Positions 33,934 to 42,082 of a stretch of 64,000 bases of DNA are shown here, one piece after another. Under the pieces are notes generated by a model, which made no database searches, had not been told where the DNA came from, and was given only the letters and a program-made list of their open reading frames with translations. Both the position numbers and the translations under genes were made by a program. Positions within the stretch are counted from its first letter, which is position 1. Every line of letters begins with the position of its first letter. The stretch comes from Pseudomonas sp. MWU13-2105 (GTDB lineage Bacteria; Pseudomonadota; Gammaproteobacteria; Pseudomonadales; Pseudomonadaceae): contig NZ_JALLIY010000013.1 of assembly GCF_023242315.1 (NCBI RefSeq), positions 62,001 to 126,000 of the forward strand, read 5' to 3'.

Positions 33934-34809
33934 ATGACTAAAAAGAACAAGAATAGCCGCGGCGAGGATGAGCTCGGCTTGTCCAATGTAGACAATAGTA
34001 GTGTTCCCTCGATTGACATTGTGTGCGGCAGGGAGCAAACCGGGGCTGCGATTTCGCACGGTAACTACGAATCGCAGTTGCGTGATTTGCAGATTGAGCT
34101 GGTCAAGCTGCAAAGACACTTCATTGGCTGTGGCGACAGGATCATCGTGCTGCTGGAAGGGCGGGACGCCGCGGGCAAGGATGGCAGCATCAAGCGTATC
34201 GTCGAGCATCTGAGCCCGCGGGAAACGCGCATCGTAGCACTCGACAAACCCTCTGATCGCGAGCGAACCGGCTGGTACTTCCAGCGTTTCGTTGCCCACC
34301 TGCCGGTGGCCGGGGAATTTGTCCTGTTCAATCGAAGCTGGTACAACCGTGCCGGTGTCGAGCGGGTGATGGGGTTTTGTTCCGAGCAGGAATATGCCGA
34401 ATTCATTCAGTCGGTGCCCAAGTTTGAAGAGATACTCATCAACTCGGGTGCCAAATTACTGAAGTATTACCTGGATATCAGCAAGGGCGAGCAGCGGAAT
34501 CGGCTGGAGCAGCGTAAACGTGATCCGCTCAAGCAATGGAAGATCAGTCCGATCGATGCTGTCGCCATTAAACATTGGAAGGCATATTCCATTGCACGAG
34601 ACGAAATGCTCTTGCAAACGCATGGCTCTCTCTCACCGTGGCGCATTGTCCGGGCGGATAACAAGCGCCTGGCGCGCCTCAATCTGATCCGCGATATCCT
34701 TTCGCAACTGGATTACGAGGGCAAGGACCACAAGCTGGTCAAGCCGGACAGGAATATCGTCTTTGAATTCATGCCCGAATGCGTCGCTGCCGGGCAGTTG
34801 GCGCGCTGA
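33934..34809 (+). CDS. Polyphosphate kinase 2 (PPK2 family)
   Basis: A 291-residue PPK2. Walker A-type EGRDAAGKDGS lies at about residues 75-85, followed by SPRETRIVALDKPSDRER, the conserved FNRSWYNRAGVERVMGF and the lid/Walker B-like segment KYYLDISKGEQ. PPK2 enzymes transfer phosphate between polyphosphate and nucleoside di- or monophosphates; a single catalytic domain of this size is the usual class I form. The N-terminal 45 residues are polar and variable, and the upstream region and 5' end are AT-rich compared with the rest of the window. It lies between the two copies of the LysR/azoR promoter region. Confidence 0.92.
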   Translation: MTKKNKNSRGEDELGLSNVDNSSVPSIDIVCGREQTGAAISHGNYESQLRDLQIELVKLQRHFIGCGDRIIVLLEGRDAAGKDGSIKRIVEHLSPRETRIVALDKPSDRERTGWYFQRFVAHLPVAGEFVLFNRSWYNRAGVERVMGFCSEQEYAEFIQSVPKFEEILINSGAKLLKYYLDISKGEQRNRLEQRKRDPLKQWKISPIDAVAIKHWKAYSIARDEMLLQTHGSLSPWRIVRADNKRLARLNLIRDILSQLDYEGKDHKLVKPDRNIVFEFMPECVAAGQLAR

Positions 34810-34875
34810 GATCGGCTGGGCCAGCACCCGGCAATGCGACAATGAAGTCATGGAGCCGCCTCGACTCCTTGAGGC

Positions 34876-35003
34876 CTGGCATGGGCAGTGTGTTGATCGT
34901 TCCATGAGTGGGACGAACTATCATATTTTAACCGGCTAATCGGTTATTGGTTTCACCTGTAGGATTATCTCAACTTGATCGCCCAGTGGCGATCCTCACT
35001 TGG
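34876..35003. repeat. LysR/azoR-type promoter region, copy B, with a remnant of a LysR start
   Basis: This is the second copy of the region at 33306-33430 and runs right up to azoR. At its left end, the minus strand still carries an ATG and a few codons resembling the start of the LysR gene (ATGCCAGGCCTCAAG against ATGCAAGACCTCAAC), then similarity stops. So copy B once belonged to a LysR-azoR divergent pair. Confidence 0.75.
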
Positions 35004-35012
35004 AGATCCCGC

Positions 35013-35624
35013 ATGAAACTCTTGCACATTGATTCCAGCATCCTGGGCGACAACTCCGCCTCTCGTCAGCTGAGCCGCCAAGTCGTCGACGCCTGGAAAC
35101 TCGCCGAGCCTTCCGCCGTGGTGACCTACCGTGACCTCGCCGCCGATGCCATCAGCCACTTCTCCAGCCTGACCCTGGTGGCCGGCGGTACCGCCGCCGA
35201 ACTGCGTGACGCGGCCCAGCGCCACGAAGCCGAACTCAGCGCCTCGACCATCGAAGAGTTCCTCGCCGCCGATGCCATCGTGATCGCCGCACCGATGTAC
35301 AACTTCAGCATTCCGACCCAGCTCAAGGCCTGGATCGACCGTGTCACCGTCGCAGGCAAGACCTTCCGCTACACCGAAGCCGGTCCTGAAGGCCTGGCCG
35401 GCGGCAAGAAACTGGTGATTGTTTCCACCTCCGGCGGCCTGCATGTCGGCATGCCGACCGGCGTCGCCCACGAGGATTACCTGAACGTACTGTTCGGTTT
35501 CCTCGGCATCACCGACATCGAGTTCGTCCGCGCCCACGGCCTGGGCTATGGCGAAGAGGTCCGCGCCAAGGCCATGAGCAGCGCACAGGCACGCATCAGC
35601 GAAGAACTGTTCGCCACCGCGTAA
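35013..35624 (+). CDS. azoR: FMN-dependent NADH-azoreductase AzoR
   Basis: A 203-residue flavodoxin-fold enzyme reducing azo compounds and quinones with NAD(P)H. The start MKLLHIDSSILGDNSASRQL, the FMN-binding segment APMYNFSIPTQLKAWIDRV (about residues 91-109) and VSTSGGLHVG are the family marks. The ATG at 35013 has GGAG 7 bases before it; an earlier in-frame start would fall in the promoter repeat. Expected to be controlled by a divergent LysR regulator, here displaced by the PPK2 segment. Confidence 0.93.
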   Translation: MKLLHIDSSILGDNSASRQLSRQVVDAWKLAEPSAVVTYRDLAADAISHFSSLTLVAGGTAAELRDAAQRHEAELSASTIEEFLAADAIVIAAPMYNFSIPTQLKAWIDRVTVAGKTFRYTEAGPEGLAGGKKLVIVSTSGGLHVGMPTGVAHEDYLNVLFGFLGITDIEFVRAHGLGYGEEVRAKAMSSAQARISEELFATA

Positions 35625-35873
35625 AGCTTTAGTAAACACGCGAGCTTCTTTCGGGAACAGTCATTAAACTCTGTACTCTGATCATTCTGAATGGTCAGCG
35701 TACGGAGTTTTTTGCGTCTGGCGGTTCAGGTTTGGCTCGGGTTATGCATCATCGATCAACCATAGGTGCTCGGAAAAACCTCGAAAATCAGTCAAAGCCC
35801 TGCTGCAGAGCTTTAGTTTCAAGGAATTGAAGAGAATTGGTGTGCTAATTACGCGGCAAAGGTGGGCATCCCC

Positions 35874-36905
35874 ATGATGCGTCTTTGTGCAATGTTACTG
35901 ATCTGCTTGTCCAGCAGCCTCCTGACAGTGCAGGCAGCGCCGCCTGCGCATTGGAGCGTCGGCTATCATCGTTTGACGTTCCTCGATCCGCTGGACCTCA
36001 AGCCGATGTCGGCGATTGCCTTCTATCCTTCCAGTGATCGTGAGCACTCGAGCCGGATCGGCAACTATACGATCCAGGCCGGTGAAGACGCCAAGGTCGC
36101 CATTGGCCGCTATCCGCTGTTGATGTTGTCCCATGGCAACATCGGCACACCCCTGGCCTTGCATGACCTGGCCACCTCCCTGGCGCGCAAGGGCTTTATC
36201 GTGGTCGCCGTGTTGCACCCCGGCGACAACTACAAGGATCAAAGCCGCCTGGGGACGCTGAGCAACCTCTATGGTCGGCCCATGCAGATTTCCGAAGCCA
36301 TCACGGCCGCTCTCGGCGACTCGACGCTGTCACCTTTTATCGAAGCCGAGAATGTCGGCGTGATCGGCTATTCGGCAGGCGGCGAAACCGCGCTGATCCT
36401 GGCCGGAGCCCAACCGAACCTGGAGCGCTTGCGCCGTTATTGCCAGCAGCGTCCGGATGACAAGGACGCTTGCAACACCAAGGGCGAATTGATTGTCGAC
36501 CGCGATGACTTGCAACCGGTGGCCGATCCACGGGTCCATGCATTGTTGCTGATGGCGCCGCTGAGCCTGATGTTCGGCCGTCATACGCTGGCGGATGTCC
36601 ACGTGCCGGTACTGATGTACAGCGGTGGTGCCGACAAGCTGGTGTTTCCGGATAAGAATGCCGCCGCCCTGGCGCGCAAGCTGCCGGTGGCGCCGCAATT
36701 CAAGCTGATCGCCGGGGCCGGGCATTTCGTCTTCATGGCGCCGTGCAGCCCAGAGCAGCTCCAGGCCACGCCGGGACTGTGTACCGATGCCGAAGGAGTC
36801 AATCGCGAGGATATTCATCGCGACCTGATTCACGAAGCCGGACGTTTCTTCACCAAGACCCTCAGTACGCCGAGCCATGGCGGGATGCAGACCGCCGATC
36901 AGTGA
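35874..36905 (+). CDS. Exported alpha/beta hydrolase (dienelactone hydrolase/PAF-acetylhydrolase-like)
   Basis: A 343-residue protein with a signal peptide (MMRLCAMLLICLSSSLLTVQA). The alpha/beta-hydrolase core has LLMLSHGNIGTP (oxyanion region), the nucleophile elbow IGYSAGGET near residue 165, an Asp region in LMYSGGADKLVFP, and the His in GAGHFVF. This is the pattern of predicted dienelactone hydrolases found in the periplasm. Substrate unknown. Two adjacent ATGs (35874, 35877) follow AAAGGTGG; the GTG at 35862 is unlikely. It is convergent with the MFS gene (1 base between stops). Confidence 0.82.
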   Translation: MMRLCAMLLICLSSSLLTVQAAPPAHWSVGYHRLTFLDPLDLKPMSAIAFYPSSDREHSSRIGNYTIQAGEDAKVAIGRYPLLMLSHGNIGTPLALHDLATSLARKGFIVVAVLHPGDNYKDQSRLGTLSNLYGRPMQISEAITAALGDSTLSPFIEAENVGVIGYSAGGETALILAGAQPNLERLRRYCQQRPDDKDACNTKGELIVDRDDLQPVADPRVHALLLMAPLSLMFGRHTLADVHVPVLMYSGGADKLVFPDKNAAALARKLPVAPQFKLIAGAGHFVFMAPCSPEQLQATPGLCTDAEGVNREDIHRDLIHEAGRFFTKTLSTPSHGGMQTADQ

Positions 36906-36906
36906 G

Positions 36907-38100
36907 TCAGGCGGCCGCCGCGCGACGGGCCAGGAGCACCGTGACGGACAGGCCGCTGACTGACAGCAGCGCCGCGCTGAAGAAAATCCACGAATAGCCG
37001 AGGTTCGAGGCCACCGCGCCCATCACCGGACCGGCGATGGCCAGTGCCAGGTCGAAAAACACCGCATAGGCGCTCAAGCCCGCACCGCGACTGCTGCTCG
37101 GCACCTGTTTGATCGCTTCCACCCCCAGCGCCGGATACACCAGCGACAGGCCAAACCCCGCCAGGCCCGCGCCGGCCAGGGCGACGCCGGTGGAAGGTGC
37201 CAGCCAGAGCAGCACCAGGCCGAGGGTCTCGATACTCATGCAGGCGATGGCGGATTTGAAACCGCCGAAACGGTTGATGCAGCCGATAAAGAACAGCCGG
37301 GCGAGAATAAAGCAGGTGCCGAACACCGTCAGGCAATAGGCGGCCCCGGTCCAGCCGCGGCTGAGATAGAAGAGCGTGACAAAGGTGGTCAGGGTGCCGT
37401 AGCCGATGGACGCCAGCGTCAGGCTGGCACCATAGGGTGCGATGCGCCCGAACACGGCCCAAAAGGGTAGGCGCTCACCGCGAATCACCGGGACCGAGGG
37501 TTTGTTGCGGATCAGCAGCAGGGCACCCAGGGCCAGGGTCGACAAGGCGATGCCGAGGCTGGAGAAGCCGTAATCCTCGACCATCAACACCCCCAGCGGC
37601 GCGCCAATGGCGATGGCGCCGTAGGAGGCGATGCCGTTCCAGGAGATGACCCGGGCGGTCTGGTCGGCACCGACCTGGCCGATGCCCCAACTGATGGTGC
37701 CCACGCCGATCAGGCCCTGGGCTATCCCCAGCAGCAGGCGCGCGCCGATCAGGATTCCCAGGCTCAGCAACGGCAGCTGTTGCAGCTGTGTCGATAACCA
37801 AGTCAGGGCGCCGCTTAAGACGATCCCGGACAGGCCATAGATGATCGAGCGTTTGGTGCCGATACCGTCGGCCATGCGCCCGGCCATGGGCCGGCTGAGC
37901 AGGGTCGCCAGGTATTGCGAGCCGATGGTCAGGCCGGCGATTACCGCACTGAACCCCAGTTGTCCGTGCACGTAACCGGGCAACACCGCAATCGGCAGGC
38001 CGATGCAGAGGAAGGCGATAAAGCTATAGAAGACGATGGAAACGATCTGCAGGGTGATCGTCAGGTTGCTGGGCGGTCTGGGCGGTTGTTGGGCGGACAT
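36907..38100 (-). CDS. MFS transporter, YhhS/YfcJ-type
   Basis: A 397-residue inner-membrane transporter with about 12 hydrophobic segments. The motif-A region reads SRPMAGRMADGIGTKRSIIYG, close to the YhhS/YfcJ (UPF0226) group of drug/metabolite exporters. Other marks are GIAQGLIGVGTISWGIGQVG and YPALGVEAIKQVP. Substrate unknown; relatives have been linked to export of herbicides or sugars. Stands alone, convergent with the hydrolase. Confidence 0.85.
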   Translation of the reverse strand: MSAQQPPRPPSNLTITLQIVSIVFYSFIAFLCIGLPIAVLPGYVHGQLGFSAVIAGLTIGSQYLATLLSRPMAGRMADGIGTKRSIIYGLSGIVLSGALTWLSTQLQQLPLLSLGILIGARLLLGIAQGLIGVGTISWGIGQVGADQTARVISWNGIASYGAIAIGAPLGVLMVEDYGFSSLGIALSTLALGALLLIRNKPSVPVIRGERLPFWAVFGRIAPYGASLTLASIGYGTLTTFVTLFYLSRGWTGAAYCLTVFGTCFILARLFFIGCINRFGGFKSAIACMSIETLGLVLLWLAPSTGVALAGAGLAGFGLSLVYPALGVEAIKQVPSSSRGAGLSAYAVFFDLALAIAGPVMGAVASNLGYSWIFFSAALLSVSGLSVTVLLARRAAAA

Positions 38101-38232
38101 GAAGGCTCGTTCGCGGGCGGGCGGTTAGAGACCTGCATGATGGCGGGAGTGGCGGATAAAAGGAAGCAGGCTAACTAGTTTCTTGTGGGTGGCACAGGGA
38201 TCTGTTGGTCAGCGATGGCGATGTGGAATTCA

Positions 38233-38387
38233 CCGACGTCATCGCCGGCAAGCCGACTCCAACAGGTCTGTGTTCCAGCGCAAAAAGAGCGGTGTGCCCA
38301 GCCCTTGTAGGCGCTGGCTTGCCAGCGATGAGGTCGGTCAGTCTTATATCGACTGTACCGCCAGCATCGCCGGCAATCCGGCCACGG
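38233..38387. repeat. Cluster of REP sequences
   Basis: Three REP-like units are seen: GTCATCGCCGGCAAGCCGAC near 38239, the inverse GGCGCTGGCTTGCCAGCGAT near 38310, and AGCATCGCCGGCAATCCGGC near 38363. They fill most of the gap between the MFS gene and the ABC-F gene. Confidence 0.85.
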
Positions 38388-38390
38388 TAT

Positions 38391-39980
38391 TTAGAACACC
38401 ACGCCCTGGCTGCGCAGGTAGTCGTCATAGGTGCCGCTGAAGTCGATCACGCCACTTGGGCTCAGCTCGATGATGCGGGTGGCCAGGGACGATACGAACT
38501 CACGGTCGTGGCTGACGAAGATCAGCGTGCCCGGGTAGTTCTCCAGCGCCAGGTTCAGTGCTTCGATGGATTCCATGTCCAGGTGGTTGGTCGGTTCGTC
38601 CATGATCAGCACGTTGGGCTTTTGCAGGATCAGCTTGCCGAACAGCATGCGGCCTTGCTCACCACCGGAAATCACCTTGACCGACTTGAGGATCTCGTCG
38701 TTGGAGAACAGCATGCGGCCCAGGGTGCCGCGAACCACTTGTTCACCTTCCTTGGTCCAGCGGCCCATCCAGTCGAACAGGTTGGATTCGTCTTCGAAGT
38801 CCGAGGCGTGGTCCTGGGCGTAGTAGCCCAGTTCGGCCGCTTCGGTCCACTTGACGGTACCGGCGTCCGGCGTCAGTTCATTGACCAGGGTGCGCAGCAG
38901 GGTGGTCTTGCCGATCCCGTTCGGGCCGATGATCGCCACGCGTTCGCCGGCTTCAACGGTGAAGCTGAAGTCCTTGAACAGGGTCTTGCCGTCAAAGCCC
39001 TTGGCCATCCGCTCGACGATCACCGCCTGGCGATGCAGCTTCTTGGTCTGGTCGAAGCGGATGAACGGGCTGACGCGGCTCGACGGCTTGACTTCGGCCA
39101 GCTGGATCTTGTCGATCTGCTTGGCGCGGGAGGTGGCCTGCTTGGCTTTCGAGGCGTTGGCCGAGAAGCGGCTGACGAAGGATTGCAGTTCGGAGATCTG
39201 CGCTTTCTTCTTGGCGTTGTCCGACAGCAACTGCTCGCGGGACTGGGTCGCCACGGTCATGTACTCGTCGTAGTTGCCCGGGAACAGGCGCAGCTCGCCG
39301 TAGTCCAGGTCCGCCATGTGGGTGCAGACGCTGTTCAGGAAGTGACGGTCGTGGGAGATGATGATCATCAGGCTGGAGCGCTGGGTCAGGATGTTTTCCA
39401 GCCAGCGGATGGTGTTGATGTCCAGGTGGTTGGTTGGCTCGTCGAGCAGCAACACTTCCGGGTCGGAAAACAATGCCTGGGCCAGCAACACCCGCAGTTT
39501 CCAGCCCGGGGAGACTTCGCTCATCGGGCCATTGTGCTGCTCGATGCCGATACCCAGGCCCAGCAGCAATTCGCCGGCGCGGGATTCGGCGGTGTAGCCG
39601 TCCATCTCGGCGAAATCGGTTTCCAGCTCGGCCACGGCCATGCCGTCTTCTTCGGTCATTTCCGGCAGCGAGTAGATGCGATCGCGCTCGGCCTTGACTT
39701 TCCACAGCTCTTCGTGACCCATGATCACGGTGTCGAGCACGCTGAATTCTTCGTAGGCGAACTGGTCCTGGCGCAGTTTACCCAGGCGCACGTTCGGTTC
39801 CAGCATGACCTGGCCGCCGGACGGGTCGAGGTCGCCGCCGAGGATTTTCATGAAGGTCGACTTGCCGCAGCCGTTGGCGCCGATCAGGCCGTAGCGGTTA
39901 CCAGCGCCGAATTTGACCGAGACGTTCTCGAAGAGCGGCTTGGCGCCGAACTGCATGGTGATATTTGCGGTGGAGATCAA
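38391..39980 (-). CDS. ybiT: ABC-F family ATPase YbiT-type (ribosome-associated translation factor)
   Basis: A 529-residue protein with two ABC ATPase domains and no membrane part: Walker A GANGCGKST (about 34-42) and GPNGIGKTT (about 350), Walker B LLLDEPTNHLD and LIMDEPTNHLD, and the interdomain linker rich in Lys/Gln/Ala (about 240-300). ABC-F proteins act on the ribosome to relieve stalls. The YbiT subfamily is suggested by MISTANITMQFGAKPLFE at the start. The start codon is TTG at 39980, with AGG 8-10 bases upstream. The upstream region is occupied by an integrase remnant. Confidence 0.92.
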   Translation of the reverse strand: MISTANITMQFGAKPLFENVSVKFGAGNRYGLIGANGCGKSTFMKILGGDLDPSGGQVMLEPNVRLGKLRQDQFAYEEFSVLDTVIMGHEELWKVKAERDRIYSLPEMTEEDGMAVAELETDFAEMDGYTAESRAGELLLGLGIGIEQHNGPMSEVSPGWKLRVLLAQALFSDPEVLLLDEPTNHLDINTIRWLENILTQRSSLMIIISHDRHFLNSVCTHMADLDYGELRLFPGNYDEYMTVATQSREQLLSDNAKKKAQISELQSFVSRFSANASKAKQATSRAKQIDKIQLAEVKPSSRVSPFIRFDQTKKLHRQAVIVERMAKGFDGKTLFKDFSFTVEAGERVAIIGPNGIGKTTLLRTLVNELTPDAGTVKWTEAAELGYYAQDHASDFEDESNLFDWMGRWTKEGEQVVRGTLGRMLFSNDEILKSVKVISGGEQGRMLFGKLILQKPNVLIMDEPTNHLDMESIEALNLALENYPGTLIFVSHDREFVSSLATRIIELSPSGVIDFSGTYDDYLRSQGVVF

Positions 39981-39992
39981 TTACTTTACCTA

Positions 39993-40185
39993 TCAAGGGG
40001 TTACGCGCTGCTGATTGGGTGCTTGGGCCATTCCCTGGGCATTTAGGAGCTTATCCATCTCGCTCCGGTCACCGCTAGAGTTCAGCCAGCGCGCGTACGT
40101 AAAGAGCAGCATCCGACGGTGTGTCCGAGCTGCTGTGCAATAAAGGCGGGATTCATTCCAGACATTGGGCCTATTGTCGCATATG
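39993..40185 (-). pseudogene. Remnant of a phage-type tyrosine recombinase (integrase), C-terminus with frameshift
   Basis: On the minus strand one frame reads HPYATIGPMSGMNPAFIAQQ then LGHTV, a standard integrase C-terminal block; the next frame continues MLLFTYARWLNSSGDRSEMD and KLLNAQGMAQ before a stop at 39993. TYARW carries the usual nucleophile tyrosine, and LGH the conserved histidine. The two parts are joined by a one-base frameshift after GHTV. Nothing upstream of about 40185 is recognisable as integrase. It ends 13 bp before the ABC-F start and is on the same strand. Confidence 0.8.
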
Positions 40186-40419
40186 GATGACGACAGTTAC
40201 ATGGCTGTTGGCGTGTGTCTGTGCGCGACGGCCCGGCGCAGCGCGTGACCAAATTGCAACTGCCGCGCCGGGCGTTGCTTGGCGTACTGGTGGGGCTGAG
40301 CCATTGGCAAGGCGGCACGCCGGGCTGCTGCGTCGCAGAGTTCGAGGAGGTTGCGGGTATATTATGGGATGAAGCGTTGTCCAAATCCCATATCCAACTC
40401 ATCCGTGAAGAGAGGCGTC

Positions 40420-40776
40420 ATGAACAGAATTGTCTGCGCTCCTGCCGCCTTGCTGGTTGTCGGGCTTCTGATCGTTGCCCTTCCTGCCGAAGGTGCCCCC
40501 CAGGGCAACACGCTGCTGGCAACGCAGTTGCTGGCGCAAAACCTGCCCAACAGCGACAACCCCTATAACAGCCCGATTCGCCGGGCCAATCCCAACAGCC
40601 GCCAGGGCTCCGAGTCCAGTGCGCCGCCTGTGCGCGGTCCGAATACGCTACCCAAGCCACGGCCCTCGACCATCGAAAACGGCGCGATCCAGAATGGTTA
40701 CCCGCGTGATCAATCAGCACCGATGGCGGTGCCGATCAAGCCGGGCACCCGCAGCGATCCAAATACGCAACGCTGA
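40420..40776 (+). CDS. Small exported hypothetical protein
   Basis: A 118-residue protein with a signal peptide (MNRIVCAPAALLVVGLLIVA to about residue 26) and a mature part rich in Pro, Asn, Ser and Arg (NSDNPYNSPIRRANPNSRQG). It looks unfolded, with no cysteine beyond the leader. The ATG at 40420 follows GAGAGG; the frame is open upstream but without a better start. No family recognised; likely periplasmic. Confidence 0.65.
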   Translation: MNRIVCAPAALLVVGLLIVALPAEGAPQGNTLLATQLLAQNLPNSDNPYNSPIRRANPNSRQGSESSAPPVRGPNTLPKPRPSTIENGAIQNGYPRDQSAPMAVPIKPGTRSDPNTQR

Positions 40777-40809
40777 GCCATGCCGTTCAAGTAAGGCGAG
40801 CACGGTCTC

Positions 40810-40883
40810 TGTGGGAGCGGAGCTTGCCTGCGAAGAGGCCCATGAGATCGCTAAAAGCTTCGCGGGCAAGCACCGCTCCCACA
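40810..40883. repeat. REPIN-type inverted repeat pair
   Basis: TGTGGGAGCGGAGCTTGCCT at the left end and its imperfect complement ending GCTCCCACA at the right end, 74 bases overall, with a short loop. Same type as 51558-51631. It lies between the stops of two converging genes. Confidence 0.88.
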
Positions 40884-41990
40884 TTATTGCCGCTCACGCC
40901 GATAGACAATCACCGCCGCGCGCAGCTTGCTGCTGCCGAAAGCACTCATCTTGTCGAACTCGGCATGACTGACCGGCAGGTGCTGGCAGTCCAGGGGCTG
41001 GCGATGCTGGCTGTGGTCCACATCCGGGTCGTGCAGGTAGACGAATTCTTCATCGCAGTCGGTGACGATCACCCAATGCGGCGCCTTGGAGCGGGTCAGG
41101 CGATAGCTGCTGATCAGCACCAATGGCTGGCCGGCCGCGGCCAGCAGGCGTGGCAGGTCCAGCGGGCCCCCCAGCACCTGCTCGACATCGGTGGCGGCCA
41201 ACTCGCTTTCGAAACCTTCATGGACCAGGCGCATGACGTCTTTTTTATGCTCGTTGCGCACGCCGTTGAGCAGCAAGGGACCGCTCATGCTCACTTGCAG
41301 GCGCACCGCGAAGCCCCGGCGCCAGGCGGCCAGTGCGAGGCCCTGGGGGCTGCAACCGCCATGCCCGGAGGTCATGAACACCGTGGTCGCCTCGCGCCAG
41401 ATCTGCACCTCCTCCTGGCGCGAGGAGCGGCGTCCGGGTTGCAGCGCGCCCATGGCCATCAGCAGGCAGGCGGGTCCACAGGTGAAGTCGGTGGTCTGGG
41501 CGTAGTAGGGTACGTGCAGGTCGCGGCTGTCGCGGTGCTCGAGAATGCGTTTTTCCAGGCGCAGGGCGTCGGCGTGGTCTTCGTAGTAATCGCTGATCCG
41601 CCCGAAGTGGCGATAACCGTTACGCTCGTAGAGGGCGATGGCGACGGCGTTATCGCTGCGCACTTCCAGGCGCAGGTAGGCGCAGTCATGCTCCAGGGCA
41701 CAGGTCTCGCTACGTTGCAGCAATGCCTTGCCCAGGCCCGTGCCGCGCGACTGGGGGGCGATGGCGATCGAATACAGGCGTGCCAGGGACGTGCCGCGAT
41801 GAAACAGTACCAGGGCATAACCGGCCAGTCGGCCGTCGGCTTGCTGGGCGACCATCAGTTGCGCGTGGGCCCGGCTGACCATCCACTGGAAGCTGCGCGC
41901 GGTCAGCCGGTCGGTGGTGAAACAGTGTTCTTCCAGTTCCAGCAAGGCGGGCAAATCATCGGTCGTGGCAACGCGAAAGACAAGATCCAT
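40884..41990 (-). CDS. GNAT acetyltransferase fused to C39-like cysteine peptidase
   Basis: A 368-residue two-domain protein. Residues about 3-150 form a RimI-like GNAT domain (LYSIAIAPQSRGTGLGKALL with the acetyl-CoA loop; LEVRSDNAVAIALYERNGY). Residues about 155-365 form a C39-like peptidase domain with C171 in DFTCGPACLL, H305 in PHWVIV and D321 in LHDPDVDH. It is divergent from an RLAN/ATP-grasp ligase gene with about 90 bp between starts. Such pairs have been proposed to make and process a short peptide or peptide tag: ligase adds residues, GNAT acetylates, peptidase trims. The true substrate is unknown. Confidence 0.88.
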   Translation of the reverse strand: MDLVFRVATTDDLPALLELEEHCFTTDRLTARSFQWMVSRAHAQLMVAQQADGRLAGYALVLFHRGTSLARLYSIAIAPQSRGTGLGKALLQRSETCALEHDCAYLRLEVRSDNAVAIALYERNGYRHFGRISDYYEDHADALRLEKRILEHRDSRDLHVPYYAQTTDFTCGPACLLMAMGALQPGRRSSRQEEVQIWREATTVFMTSGHGGCSPQGLALAAWRRGFAVRLQVSMSGPLLLNGVRNEHKKDVMRLVHEGFESELAATDVEQVLGGPLDLPRLLAAAGQPLVLISSYRLTRSKAPHWVIVTDCDEEFVYLHDPDVDHSQHRQPLDCQHLPVSHAEFDKMSAFGSSKLRAAVIVYRRERQ

Positions 41991-42082
41991 ATAACCACCG
42001 TAAAAGTTGTGTAACGAAACGGGACTTTCAAAAAACTTCGTGCTTAATAGGAAGTGTCTTGTTTTTCATGGGGTCGGTTTCT

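Noticed and set aside
38205..40046. 613-codon plus-strand frame opposite the ABC-F gene
   Set aside because: The ABC-F protein has both ATPase domains in full; the opposite frame is Gln/His/Val-rich and runs through REP sequences.
40082..40402. 106-codon minus-strand frame as a real protein
   Set aside because: Only its C-terminal third looks like integrase, it is frameshifted, and the rest has no coding character; recorded as a pseudogene.
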